From Isochrysis galbana (taxonomy: Eukaryota; Haptophyta; Isochrysidales; Isochrysidaceae): a DNA stretch of 64,000 nucleotides. The DNA lies in NCBI GenBank assembly GCA_018136815.1, contig CM030931.1, positions 5,028,148 through 5,092,147 on the forward strand, written 5' to 3'. This document shows positions 1-10,233 of the stretch, one piece after another. The first letter of the stretch is position 1, and each line of letters starts with the position of its first letter. The notes beneath the pieces are model-generated. The model made no database searches. It was not told the DNA's origin and worked only from the letters and a program-made list of their open reading frames with translations. The position numbers and the translations under genes are program-made.

Positions 1-330
1 GTCACTCGCATTGCCTCTGCATCGTCTACTTTGAGGTAAACATCGAACATTCTGAATAAAAGGAAGCATCCATTTGGCTGCTTCGCAGTTTTGCACGTTT
101 CCTCTTTTCTTCTCTGCTAAACCACCGACTCTTCTCGCAGAAGGGCTCTGGGAGTGTGTCTCAGGATGCCCCTGAGGCACCCTTTCTCCAGAGCCCGCAT
201 GCTTCTCCTCCTCCTCTTTCCTTCCGCCCTTTTTTTGTTTTCCCTCCGGTTGTTCCTTCCCACTTCCCACCCTCTCTCTTCCTCGGCATACAATCAGCCC
301 CCCCCCCCCCCCCCCCCCCCCCCCCGCCCA
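1..330. other. Left edge: MITE-like end and pyrimidine-rich leader
   Basis: No gene is seen. Positions 66-95 (aagcatccatttggctgct) match the inner terminal sequence of the TTAA-flanked family F at 5998-6472. A C/T-rich stretch ends in a run of about 26 C at 299-325, directly before the start codon of the first gene. It is probably 5' UTR or promoter. Confidence 0.4.
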
Positions 331-3183
331 ATGCGACCGCTCCTGCTGGCGGCGGCGCTTGCCACCACCCACGCCGAGCGGCCTTTGCAGGTAGACCGCC
401 AGTTCTAGTCACTGGTCTCCGCCCCCCTCGCTCCCTTTCCCTCTATCTCGCACGCGCTCCCCTCCCTCGTGTCACTCTCGTTCTGGTTTCGAGCGCTCGT
501 TCGATCTCTCTTTGTCTGAGAGCACTGCGAGAGGGCGGATGGAGGGAGACGGTGAGAGAGCGAGGGAGGGGGAAGGGGCAGAGGGCGAGAGGGGAGAGCG
601 GGAGAGCAGGAGAACGGGGGGAGGCGGTAGAGGGAGGGAGGGATGAAGAGGGAAAGAGACAAAAGGGAAGGGGAGAGAGAAGGGTTAGGATATAGGGAGG
701 GAACGGGAGGGAGAGAGACGGAAAGGCGAGGGGGAGGGAGAGTGTGAGGGAGGTTAGGGGAACACGGGTCTGAGCTGGGTCGGGGGGGGGCTTAAGTTGT
801 TGGTGCAGAAGGCACGAGTGGGATGCAGATGGCGGCACAAGCCAGCAGGGAGTGCCCACATAGCTGCAATGCTTTGCGCTACGCAGGTCGTTTTCTCAGC
901 CGAGTGCAACCACCTTTTTGATTGGCATACCATCGGTATCTTCTACTCGTTCGAAGTCTCCGGCTTTTCGCATGTCGCCAATCTCACGAGGCTGCTTGCG
1001 TGCAACGAGCCGGTGCGTGCACACAGCCTTATTAAGTAGATGAGGCGACCGTGCCGTGGTGGCCTACTGTCGCACATGCCCAAGGAGCCTGCTTCGTTTA
1101 ACACGATTGACTCATGGGGGCATCATCGGACTTGCCCCGCGGGCTCACTGTATGGGCATTGATGGTGCCAAGACGCAAACTGCGCCGTACTGTCGGCCTT
1201 GGCCAGGGCTCATGCTTCTTACTCACATGAGCCGCGGCGTGAGCTGCGGCGTGTCCTGCAATCTTTAGCGATCGTTCCACTTTGGTTCGTTGCAGGAGCT
1301 CAAAGAGTACGCTCAGGACAGTTTAGCCATTGGTTCTACCTTTGTCCACCGCAACCTTCGCGATGACCCCTTGGTGGATGAGAAGGGCTATCCCTCGTAC
1401 AACAAACCTTATTCGGTCATGGCCTGGCTCGAGACGCGCCCGCCCGTCCTCGACGGCGAAGATGAGTTCGTGTTGATGACGGACGCTGATATGCTTTTTA
1501 CGAAGCCGATCGACCCGCGCGCGTACGGCGCAGCGAGAGGGGTGGTGGTGTCCGCCGAGTACTCATACCTCGTGGGGACTGAGACTGGTTTCGCTAAGCG
1601 CTTCATCGACGATAAAATCATTCATCGGCTCGCGCAAGTGGGAGGATTCCACATTTTCCACACAGAAGACCTTCGAAGGATCGCCCCGCTCTGGCTGGAG
1701 TACACCAAGAAGGTCCGAGCCTTTTCATTCGCCGAGCCTGAGCTCTTCTTTGCTGAGTCGATGCGGCCGCTCGATCCGGCGGAGGAGAACTTACGCGCTG
1801 TGCGTCAAAAGCAGGCTCGATGGCACTCTGAGATGTACGGATACGTGTTTGGCGCGGCAATCGTTGGGGTGACGCACCACGTGCGCCGCGACGTTATGCT
1901 GTACCCAGGCTATCAGGCATGTCGCTCCCGGCACGCAGGCGGCACTCTGTCACGCGTGTGGGCGTGAGGGACTCGGGCTGTTGCTGCTGCACACCGTCTC
2001 CGAGACGGAAACGGATAGGCCTCAAGCGCGTGGGACGCGTGCTAGCGAGCCTTGAGTGTTCCCTCCGAGGTTTCTCACTCTGCTCCTGCCCACCCGCCTA
2101 TCGTATCAGCCTTGGCTCGGTCGTTTGCCCGCGATTCTGCACTACGGTACGGACTACAAGATTCCCTATCAGGACGGCAAGACTGGGGATGTTTACTTCA
2201 ACAAGATGAGCCACCAGGATTTGGCTGCCGAGACTTGTCCTGGCTTTCTATTCGGAGCCTTCACCGTAAACAACTGGCGGAATGTGAGCAAGCGTGATGC
2301 TCTAGCCATCGAGCATCTTGCAATGCTCGATGGTGGGCTCTGTCGCTTCTACAAGAAGCTCAGCTGCCCTACTTCAGACGGGCTGAAGTTCTGTGAGGCC
2401 AGCGACGACAATGTGCACGGGATCTTGGAGGGCGTGAGATCGGTTTTCGACGAATGCAAGGATGAGATGGTGGACTGCGCGCGGTGGTCTGCGACAGGAG
2501 AGTGCAAGGCGAACCCACTCTTCATGTACTCCAACTGCGCCAAGTCGTGCGGCACCTGCGGCGTCCCAACGGTCGAGCTCTTCCCGGAAGAGATGCACCT
2601 TGGCGACTGGAGGTGGAGCGAGGAGCAAAAGGCCAAGGGGCGGGAGGAGGCCACGCGGGAGGGAAAGCCCACAGAGGAGACTGCCGCCGAGGCACTTGCT
2701 GCCGCGGAGCTTCTCTCAGACGCAGGGGCAGATGGCGAGCTCGTGGTGGCGGATGACAGCGCCGAGCCAGTCGTCCATGAGGCGTCGGCAGACTCGGCAG
2801 AGGGCTCGCCGTCCACAGCTACAGAGGTACCTACCCGGCCCATGAATCCACGGCGGACAAGAGGGAAGCGCGTGGAACAGGCCAAGCTCTACGAGGACCT
2901 CCATAAGGATGCGCGCGACTCTGAAATCAGGCGGGCCCAGGTGGAGGACTTGCGAGCAAGTTCGGCCAGGTCTCAGCGCGCCTCTGCCAAGGCAGCCTAC
3001 AATGCTAAGAAAGAGAAAAGGAATGCCCTGTCCGCAGAGCCTGCCTCCTTAATTGGGCCGCGACTCTCAACTTTTGTGGGGATGGGATTGATAGTCGCGG
3101 GGCTGTCTTTCTTCTTGCGCCGCTTGGGTGTCTGTGGGAAGCGCCATCCAAAGAAGCTGTACGAGGACAAATGCGCCGTATGA
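331..3183 (+). CDS. Peptidyl-serine alpha-galactosyltransferase-like protein with ShKT domain
   Basis: Four exons are inferred: 331-390, 887-1012, 1296-1916 and 2110-3183, giving 626 aa with every junction in phase 0. Exon 1 encodes only a signal peptide (MRPLLLAAALATTHA). The next exon opens with VVFSAECNHLFDWHTIG, and exon 3 carries YNKPYSVMAWLE, the acidic LMTDADMLF segment and WHSEMYGYVFGAA. These features resemble plant and algal peptidyl-serine O-galactosyltransferases, which glycosylate secreted proteins in the ER/Golgi. A six-cysteine ShKT module spans about residues 385-419, followed by an acidic Glu/Ala-rich stretch and one C-terminal membrane segment (about 589-604) with a short basic tail, so the topology is type I. 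Intron 3 (1917-2109) uses a GC donor, and this join restores MLYPGYQ-PWLGRLPAILHYG. The first ATG lies just after a poly-C tract. The family call is by motif memory, not alignment. Confidence 0.78.
1917..2109 (+). other. GC-AG intron in the serine-galactosyltransferase-like gene
   Basis: The exon ends CCAGGCTATCAG and the intron opens gcatgt rather than gt. It closes ...cgtatcag before CCTTGGCTCGG. No GT donor nearby keeps the conserved frame, while the GC-AG join does. The sequence tatcag occurs at both ends. Confidence 0.65.
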
Positions 3184-3469
3184 ACCCCGATTTACCGCTG
3201 CTTGGTCCAAGCTGTTACTAGGGTGTTAGCCACAACAGCTACATGCGTCGGGATCTCCCTTGACACGAAAATCGATAAGCTTGAGACATCGATCACGGCT
3301 TGTTGTTGTAGAAAGGCGACGATGTCGCAAATACTTGCTTCGACTCCGATATCTGGACTGGGACCCGTGAGGATGATGTCGGAGAAGGTGCGGCAAAGTT
3401 GCTCTATGATCCGACTACTATATTTCTATGACCTCTTGCGCCCTACAACCTTCTTCTCGTGTTAGCAAC

Positions 3470-3712
3470 TATTTAAAACGATAGGGTCATGGAGCGCGCG
3501 CCGCTCCTCTCTCACGCCCACCTCGCCGACCTGTTCATGGACACACCACTATCACCAAAGCGCCCACGCGCAGACGACCCACCCAGCCAATGTGCGCGCG
3601 TGCCAGCCCGCACAGTACGCGAACAGCACAAGAAGACGACCATGGACCATGGAAAGCTGCCAGACTGCAACAGACAACACCCTCCTTCCACAGCCGCCTA
3701 CAATAAGTAACC
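3470..3712 (+). repeat. Family C fragment (hairpin + MERA reading frame), copy 1
   Basis: The segment starts ...aaaacgatagggtcATGGAGCGCGCG. It encodes a short open frame beginning MERAPLLS, with the motif MDTPLSPKRPRADDP shared with other copies at 13.0, 31.6 and 42.2 kb. It ends at a stop before a GT-rich stretch (3715-3740). No function is recognised. Confidence 0.6.
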
Positions 3713-3811
3713 ACTTTGATTTGGGGTTGGGGTTGACCGGATATTGTGGATAGTTCACCACCCCTATCTGATTGGATAGTGGTAGTGAGCTATCTGGTAA
3801 AATAGTGCAAA

Positions 3812-4022
3812 CTAAGTTTATACTTAGTTCGCCCATGGGGGGGGCACGAGCCCCCCTCTCTTTCCACTCCTCCCCTGGCATGGGGGAGGAACCTCCCACT
3901 CTCCTGGCACGCCTGATGGCCTGCCAGGAGCACACCACCCTGCTGATCCATCCCTCTCCCCACAGGCACGCCTGATTCGCCCGCCCTGGCTTGTCGTGGC
4001 CAGCCCATCCCTCTGACCTCTG
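3812..4022 (-). repeat. Family A element, truncated copy 1
   Basis: The left end is the hairpin AACTAAGTTTATACTTAGTT, followed by cgcccatgggg, a C/G hairpin around cacgag, and the conserved cctggcacgcctgatggcctgccaggag block. It stops at about 4022, so only the hairpin-proximal ~210 bp are present. Strand is given with the hairpin as the 3' end. Confidence 0.8.
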
Positions 4023-4026
4023 ACCA

Positions 4027-4719
4027 GCCTGTCGCATTCGCGAGTCGACATTCGTTAGGCGTTAGGCTTCTCTCTTCTCTTCGTCGTTCGGCATTTATCG
4101 TTATAATTCTCTCGTTCTCGTTCTCGGTCAAAAGCTTCGCTTGGACGCATAGGGTCTTGGGTTGTGGAGCGCCCTCTCTCTTTCTCTCGAAGAGAAGGGA
4201 AGTTTCCCCACCTTTCTCCCTCCTAGGCGCCTCGCAAATAGGTTTAATTCGCTATCTTCTCCGCGTTTCTCTATCTACTTCAGTGATTGCGTGATTGCAA
4301 TCAGGTTTAATTTGCAATCTCATCGCATCTCCCCCTTAGGCACACCGCACTTCTCTCGTCTTATTCGGTAAGTCTTTTGGAATCTTGTGCGGCAGGATTG
4401 CCCCTCGTTTCCGTTATGGTGCGATTCCCCTTCCAGACGGGATCGCCGACAGATCGCCTTCTGATCGTCGTCCGTCGTCGTCTGGCCGGAGTGTTTGGGT
4501 TTGATTTTAGTCGAGTTATGTGAGAAAGTCGTGGGGCGAGTGTCGGAGTGTTTTCTTGGGTGTCTCTGTCCGTCGTCCTGTCGTCAGTCGTCATTCGTCG
4601 CTCTCGCTCTCGTCGCTCTCGCTCTCGTAACACTCATACCCTACAGCCTCGCCTCTCCTCGCCAGCCCCTGCCATCACAGCCCTCCTCTCACTCACCCTC
4701 GCCTCTCGCCACTCGCTCG
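4027..4719 (+). mobile_element. Putative LTR/leader of a retrotransposon remnant
   Basis: The segment begins with TGTCGCATTCGCGA, a 14-mer also found at 17245 and 27125. The TG start fits an LTR 5' terminus. It contains gttataattctctcgttctcgttctcgg, related to the leader at 31575-31625. It leads directly into the gag-like frame at 4720. No matching 3' LTR lies in the window, so the LTR reading is tentative. Confidence 0.4.
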
Positions 4720-5590
4720 ATGTCGCTCTCGCCGCCGTCCTCGCCCTCGCTCAAGCCCGCCTGCCCGCCTTCCTCTGCTGACGGGCTTCAGCCCGTCAGC
4801 ACCTCTGAAGTGGCCTCCCTCGCCGCGCCTGCCGCCGGCTTGCCACCTTCCTCATTGCCCTCAGGCCCTATGGGCCATCCCAATTCGTCAGGTGTAGAAT
4901 CTCATCCGGTGCGTCCCGCGCTGGACGTCTCAATGGGGGTCAACCCCACCTCTGCAGAGTCGGGCACCATGCCTGCCCTGCCCCCTCTCTCCTCTCCGGA
5001 CGGACATCCACCGCCACCCTCGCAGTGGGAGGTGATGCCCTCCCTTTCTTCGCCTCCTGATCCCGCTGCGGTGCCTCCACCATCATCTCCGCCATCGCCG
5101 CCGGAGTCCATGGGAGGCAGGTCCAAGCCCGAGTCTTTCCAGGGTGAGGATAATCCTCTGGAAGGATTCCTCCCCTCTTCTCGCTCAGGCCTCGAGGCAC
5201 CGCCACCCCTGCCATCGGACTCGGAGGCAGCCTACGAGCCCTACAGCGCCTCTCTCGAACGACTCTCGGTCGCCTCGGTCGCGCCAAGTCGACCATCTCG
5301 TGGTGAAGAGGCCCCGGGCCTGCTGCCCGACTCCCTTCTTCATCTCTCTCCTTCTCCACCGTCTGCTACGGCCCCGCCGCCAACCTCTTCGGCTTCACCG
5401 GGGCTCAACCCCGTCGAGCTGCGCTACATCGAGCTCATGCAGGCCATGGCAGCCCAATTCTCTCAGCAGCTCGCCGCGGTCACCAACGCGATCGAACGGG
5501 GCCGACTCCCTCCTGCTCCAGTCCAGGCAGCCAGCCCGCCTCCACCTCCATCCGATGATGGCGGCGAAGTTGTTTTGCCTCCGCCACCGC
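4720..5590 (+). pseudogene. Gag-like protein of an LTR retrotransposon, truncated
   Basis: This open frame starts MSLSPPSSPSLKP and is extremely Pro/Ser-rich. It contains a conserved helical patch, VELRYIELMQAMAAQ. The same DNA recurs on the minus strand at about 33480-33735, where it runs into retropepsin-like sequence, so I read it as the N-terminal part of a Ty3/Gypsy-type gag. The frame is cut at about 5590 by repeat E, whose sequence supplies the last ~33 codons and the stop at 5689-5691. No capsid zinc knuckle, protease or RT follows. A low-complexity host protein is the alternative, but the second copy argues against it. Confidence 0.55.
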
Positions 5591-5591
5591 C

Positions 5592-5803
5592 CCTGGGTAG
5601 AGCGAGCGTGAGCGCGCGTGACGGAGGGGGGAGAGGGGGGGGCGAATCTCGCACCATTTCTTGTGTTTGTTCTTGGCGAAGATTTTCCTAGCGTCAGGTA
5701 GCCCCCCCCCCGGAGCTTTTTTATTGGGCATCGCGCCACGGTCAAAAAATGCAGCCCAACCTTAAATAGTAGTTAAAAAGCCCCTGTTTGACCACCCTAG
5801 ATT
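5592..5803 (+). repeat. Repeat E, copy 1
   Basis: This ~210-bp unit runs from gggtagagcgagcgtgagcg through accatttcttg, ggcgaagattttc and ttattgggcatcgcgc to ggtcaaaaaatgcagccc and gcccctgtttgaccaccctag. It matches 37672-37868 in inverted orientation. It caps the gag-like frame. Confidence 0.75.
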
Positions 5804-5990
5804 TAAAAATAAAATTAACCTCAACCCGATGTCAATTTTTACTGTGTTCATTAGTCAGTACAAAATACAGAATATAACAACGAGTCAACTTAAAATGTGA
5901 CCAATTTCATTTAACCATAATTGAAGTACTAAAAATTAAATTATCTGGTCCTCTTTCGACGGAATGCGACCTTCGGCCAGGCCATAGTCA
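5804..5990. other. AT-rich intergenic stretch, nothing recognised
   Basis: AT-rich sequence without a convincing frame. Near 5947-5970 it holds ctctttcgacggaatgcgac, the reverse of the dispersed motif GTCGCGTTCCGTCAAAAGAG also found at 32.1, 43.25 and 52.5 kb. Confidence 0.5.
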
Positions 5991-5993
5991 ACG

Positions 5994-6476
5994 TTAACTC
6001 TTTATTGCCGGGAGCGCAGCATGCAAATGGATGCTTCGAAGTTTGTTTTTTTGAGGTGAGAGACGAAGAGAGGAAGACATGTTCAACGATATAAGATATA
6101 AGCGACGCTTTCCGCAAAGAAAGAGATGACCCCAAATTTTTCCCGATCCCCCCCCCCTCCCCCCTCTCCCTCCCAGTCCCACTCCGTTGCGCCGCGCCGC
6201 CCTCCCCTCGCCCCTCCGCCGCCCCATCCGAGCACACCTCTTTCTAACGTGCACACGTGGATTTTTTGGTAAACTGAAGCATCCAAATGGCTGCTTCGCC
6301 CCTGGGCCTATTTTCTCCATCATTCCATCCATACTACAATCTCGACCTATTATGTTGTGAATGGGTGGGAGTGTGGGGAAGGGTGTCCCTGAGGCTCCCC
6401 CAGCACCTCATGGGCACCCGGGACGAAATATGTCGTTTGAAGCATCCATTTGCATGCTCCGGCAGTAAACAGTTAA
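5994..6476. mobile_element. Family F: TTAA-flanked MITE with inverted terminal repeats
   Basis: TTAA at 5994-5997 and 6473-6476 bracket inverted ends: ctctttattgccgg... on the left and ...ccggcagtaaacag on the right. The inverted match extends inward through gcatgcaaatggatgcttc. The ~475-bp body has no convincing protein. A TTAA target with short TIRs is typical of piggyBac-type non-autonomous elements. Its right end directly abuts the stop codon of the membrane-protein gene. Confidence 0.7.
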
Positions 6477-8811
6477 TTAGTCAAGGGGCATCAACACTTC
6501 TCTCGGCAAACGCGCACTCTCCGCCGGATACCACCCGCAATCCTTGGCCCAGGCTCTCTGCGGATCCGTCACCAGCTCGAACATCTTCGAGATGGCAAGA
6601 GTGATAGCGTACGAATCGAATGCGCCCTTGATCGGGGGCTCGTACCCATCGCTGGGTGGGAAGAAGAGCCATGCGGGGATTTCGGGAGCGCACAAGCAAG
6701 GGAAGAGAAAACAACCGTACTTAATGAAGAAAAAGAGGAGGAAGCCGATTGTAGTCAGCAAGTGCGACATGGAGAGGCAAGGACCAGAATGGGGCGCACA
6801 GACGCGAGGACCGTGGATACAGTAAGGTAAAGCCAACAAAGTAGTGCTATAGATGATCACGCTGATAGGGATGATCCATAAGTATGCCATTGCCATCCGA
6901 TACTTCATCAGCCCGATGAGACCGACGTTGGTGATGCCAGTCACCCAGAGATAGATGAAACTCATCGATCGGAGCTCGACAGGGACGCGCGAGCCGACTG
7001 CGAAGCGCTCCGTCTCGGCGGCTTGACTGACGGTGAGACAGAGCACAAACTGCAAGAAGCTAAGCAAGAAGCGCTGGGTTGTGGTGACGATGATGAAAAT
7101 GATGTAAATCTTTGAGATCTGGAAGAGAACGCCGTCGTAGTATTGCAGCAGGACGGTAGGCGCAACAAATGGCAAGTACGACGGAATCACCACGGTGTGA
7201 AACTCAGTGATGATGGCAAAGGCAATGCTCGTAAAGTACGAATACGTCTGTGCAAGGTCGCAAGGGAGGCTTCACCATCACCACGTGGCTCGTACGGTTG
7301 AATTGCCCACCAGGGTAGAGATTCATCAGTGCACGCACCTGCCCTTCATATCGACCACCCATCGTGCGAAGGAGCACACGACTAGCGACAATGCGGTTGT
7401 AGTAACCCCCTGCGGAGAGGTCAAGGGCGCATACCATGACGCGCCTCAAATGCTAGCCGTTGTGCATCCCAAACTATCTGTGGCCGAGCTCACCGAACAA
7501 CGACGGTTGCCTCTCTTCCTCGAAGAGTAGCCCCACAACAAACAACCACGAGAACAAATATGAGCCAATCGTAGCCAATTTGCCCGTGAGAGGCTCATCA
7601 GCAGCGTACATTTCGCCCCTGCCGGGTGGCAAGGAACAGTGGATGGCGTTACGTCATGGTACACAACTGCTGTGGGTGTGAGGCAGCCACCAGCGAGCAC
7701 ATCGCGCAAGACATATTAGACGCATTGCGTGGGCAGGGAGCTCTCACCATGTCTGGATCTCGTTCGGGACGCGTGCGACAAAGTCCTGCACGAGGATCGC
7801 ATCCAGAAGCACGACCTCAAAGACGATCACGATAAACGACATGCTCATGGCCAAGGACTGCATCCAGGGGTGAGGCGGCCGTGTGAGCTCAGACCGGCCG
7901 CAAAGGCGCGGAACATTCCAGACTATACGGACCTGGTGGATTCCGCAGGCAATACACGTCCACCAAAATTGCTGCGACGTTGGCCACGACGCTTTGCACC
8001 CGAGCCAGCCCATGCTAAATGGCCATCGTGTGTCTAGTCGCTCAGGAATAGCACCGAGGCTATCACTGCACTGCGCCTCGAGCAACACCTGCCGCAGGCG
8101 CAGCAGACGAGGCTGATTCTCCTGAAGCTCTTGTAATTCTAGCTCTTCCTCGCGATCAAGCTCGAGCATGCAGCGCTGCCGCTCCTCTGTCCTGGCTGCC
8201 AGGCCCTTGCACGAGAGCCATCGAATGCGGGTCTCGAGCTGCTTGGCCCGTGCTGCACGCGTCTCGAGCTCCCGAGCGCGGCATAGCCTTTCATGGATCC
8301 ACTGCAGCTTCTCCTCCGTGCTCACATCGCCCTCCAACTCACTCAGATCTTCGGTGTCTACTCTTTGCCACACCTCGACCCGCTCGTATGGTGTGTTATT
8401 GGTGTAGGGCGGGCACGTGTCTGGCTCGAGCGCGTAGAATGGCACTCTCTGCAGCTCCTTGAGCGCCAGCTCGGAGAAGGCGCGCGAGATGGAGATCCAG
8501 GTAGACCAGGTGAAGATGGACGCGGTTTCAAAGATCGCGACGCCTGTCTCTCCGCGCTCCACCGCTAGCTCTTCCACCAGCTGCTGTGCAGACGGCGAGA
8601 GGAGCGCGAGGGGCAGGATCTCGCTCGCAGAGGGCGGGGTGTAGTCGAGACAGAGCGAGGGGCAGTCGGGGTCGGCCGGCGCGTGGCGGCACAGAACGCC
8701 ACGCCCCATTGCGCATCGCCTGCATGAGCCGCGCAACGGCAGCGCCATTGCCGTCCCAAGGGAAAGAATGCGGCTGCGTCGGACCCTCCGCGGACCGAAA
8801 GCGGATTCCAT
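6477..8811 (-). CDS. Multi-pass membrane protein with N-terminal coiled coil, family unknown
   Basis: Four exons on the minus strand are inferred: 8811-7748, 7618-7494, 7409-7339 and 7247-6477. All introns are GT-AG and the phases agree, giving about 676 aa. The N-terminal third is soluble and ends in a Glu/Arg-rich coiled coil (ELDREEELELQELQE). Hydrophobic segments follow (SFIVIVFEVVLLDAI, IGSYLFSWLFVVGLLF), then a C-terminal half with about five to six membrane spans, including IIFIIVTTT, SMSFIYLWVTG and IIPISVIIYSTTLLAL. I do not recognise the family; a transporter or membrane enzyme is possible. About 76 in-frame codons inside exon 1 start at a GT and end at an AG and could be a further intron. 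The stop codon touches the TTAA MITE. Confidence 0.6.
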
Positions 8812-8984
8812 CCCTCTCTCTCATCTTGCCTACCCGGCGGCGATTAGAGTAGGAGCCCTCCCCCTCGCACTCACAAGAGAACCAATGACTACTGGAGTAC
8901 TACTCTCTCTACTTTCTTTACTGTTCGGTTTCATAGTAGAGCTCTAGTAGTAACCTTCGTTCACAGTAAGGAATAAGGAAGGTA
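8812..8984. other. Upstream region of the membrane-protein gene
   Basis: Short sequence with repeated tactactctctctac and gtagtaacc segments. It is likely promoter or 5' UTR. No element was recognised. Confidence 0.3.
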
Positions 8985-9468
8985 CCCTTCTCCGCGCTCT
9001 CTCTCCCCTCTCCTGCGGCGAGCGCGATGGTGCGCCTGCGGCAGGCCTCCAGCTGCCCTCTTGCGACCCCTAGAGGCTCCTGAAGGCCAGCTTAGGGGGC
9101 AGAGGAGGCTGTGAGGCTGGGGCTGGGCCCTGGCCTCCCCTGCCTCTCCCACGCTGGCGCTCCAGAGCCCCAGGGCCCCCCACTCTGCACCTGTCTGCCT
9201 GTCGACCAGTCGACCATGGGGGGAGGGGGGGGTTGGAGCGATGGGCTGGCCACTGGCCACGCCGGGCCAGGATCCAGGATGCGCGATCCAGGCGAGCCTG
9301 TGGGGAAGAGAGTGGGTCAGCAGGGCAGTGTGCTGCTGGCAAGCCATCAGGCATGCCAGGAGCCAGGAGCGTGGGTGGTTCCTCCCCCACGGCGGGGGAG
9401 GCGTGGAGAGGGGGGGGGGGGGGGGCTCGTGCCCCGCCATGCGTGAACCAAGTGTAATACTTAGTTGC
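8985..9468 (+). repeat. Family A element, copy 2
   Basis: Runs from ttctccgcgctctctctcccctctcctg through the conserved cctcccctgcctctccc and gatgggctggccac blocks to gaaccaagtgtaatacttagttgc, a degenerate version of the terminal hairpin. A run of about 17 G lies at 9406-9423. Any open frames here are repeat sequence, not genes. Confidence 0.8.
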
Positions 9469-9557
9469 AAAGTTGAGGGGTAAAGGGTAAAGGGGTAAAG
9501 CTGCTTATATGCCAAAATAGGCGGGGGGAGCGTGCAAAAAATGGAACCTCAAGTTGC

Positions 9558-9900
9558 ACCTTCTCACCTGGTCGAGGCCATGCACTTTTGCTCGGCCAGG
9601 CACAGGGCACAGGCCTCCACGCGTGATGCCGCCATTGACCATTGAGGCGCTCAAACGGGCGGATGCGAGTCGAGGATGAGGTCTGTCTTGTACCAGAGCT
9701 GCCTCTTGCTCAAGCTGGGCGGCTGTCCAGTCGCGGGGTCGCGGGGACGAGCGCAGCGGAAGGGTTGCCGTGGGGGCAGCGGCTGGTCTGCTTAGCTTGT
9801 AGTGCGGCGAGCTCGCGCTCCAGCCGTAGCATCCGCGCCTCCCGCTGCTGGGCAGCCCTCTCTCGACGGGGTGCCTGCGGCACTCTGAAGAGAGGAAGGC
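9558..9900 (-). pseudogene. Inverted partial copy of the GT90-like gene's first exon
   Basis: The reverse complement of this segment closely matches about 10310-10640 of the neighbouring transferase, with small indels. It shares the stretches corresponding to ccgctgccccacggcaac and ctggtaccagacagacctcatcctcgactcgc-like sequence. The copy has no start, no downstream exons and indels that break the frame. It lies head to head with its parent, about 330 bp away. Confidence 0.75.
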
Positions 9901-9940
9901 CGGCGGAGGAAGCAGGAAGCAGTCACGAGTGGCACAAAAT

Positions 9941-10004
9941 GCGGTGGGAAGCAGCCATTTGGCATTTGGCTGCTCTGGCAGTAAAGAGTTAAAGAGTTAA
10001 TGTC
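9941..10004. repeat. Family F (TTAA MITE) end, orphan
   Basis: The sequence ggaagcagccatttggc...ctctggcagtaaagagttaa matches the right end of the TTAA-flanked MITE at 6437-6476, again terminating in TTAA. No partner left end was found upstream, so it is a truncated copy. Confidence 0.5.
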
Positions 10005-10233
10005 TCCCTCGGATATCCAGGAGTCAGGAGTCAGGAGTCGCGCTATTATTGTGACCTTGTTGTGAGAGCTTATTGCTGCGCCGTTGCAAAAACCCTCGGC
10101 TTTTTGTTGCCTTTTTCCCTTTTGTCACTCTGCGCCGCCGCCGCCGCCGCCCCCGCCGAGGAGGGGCTGCGAGGGAAGAAGAGGAGACCCCCCGCCCGGC
10201 GACTTGTGCGCGCGGGGGTGTGAGTGGGCGTCA

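Noticed and set aside
9642-9992. A separate 116-codon gene on the plus strand
   Set aside because: It is the antisense of the broken, inverted GT90 exon copy. The matching antisense frame exists over the parent exon too.
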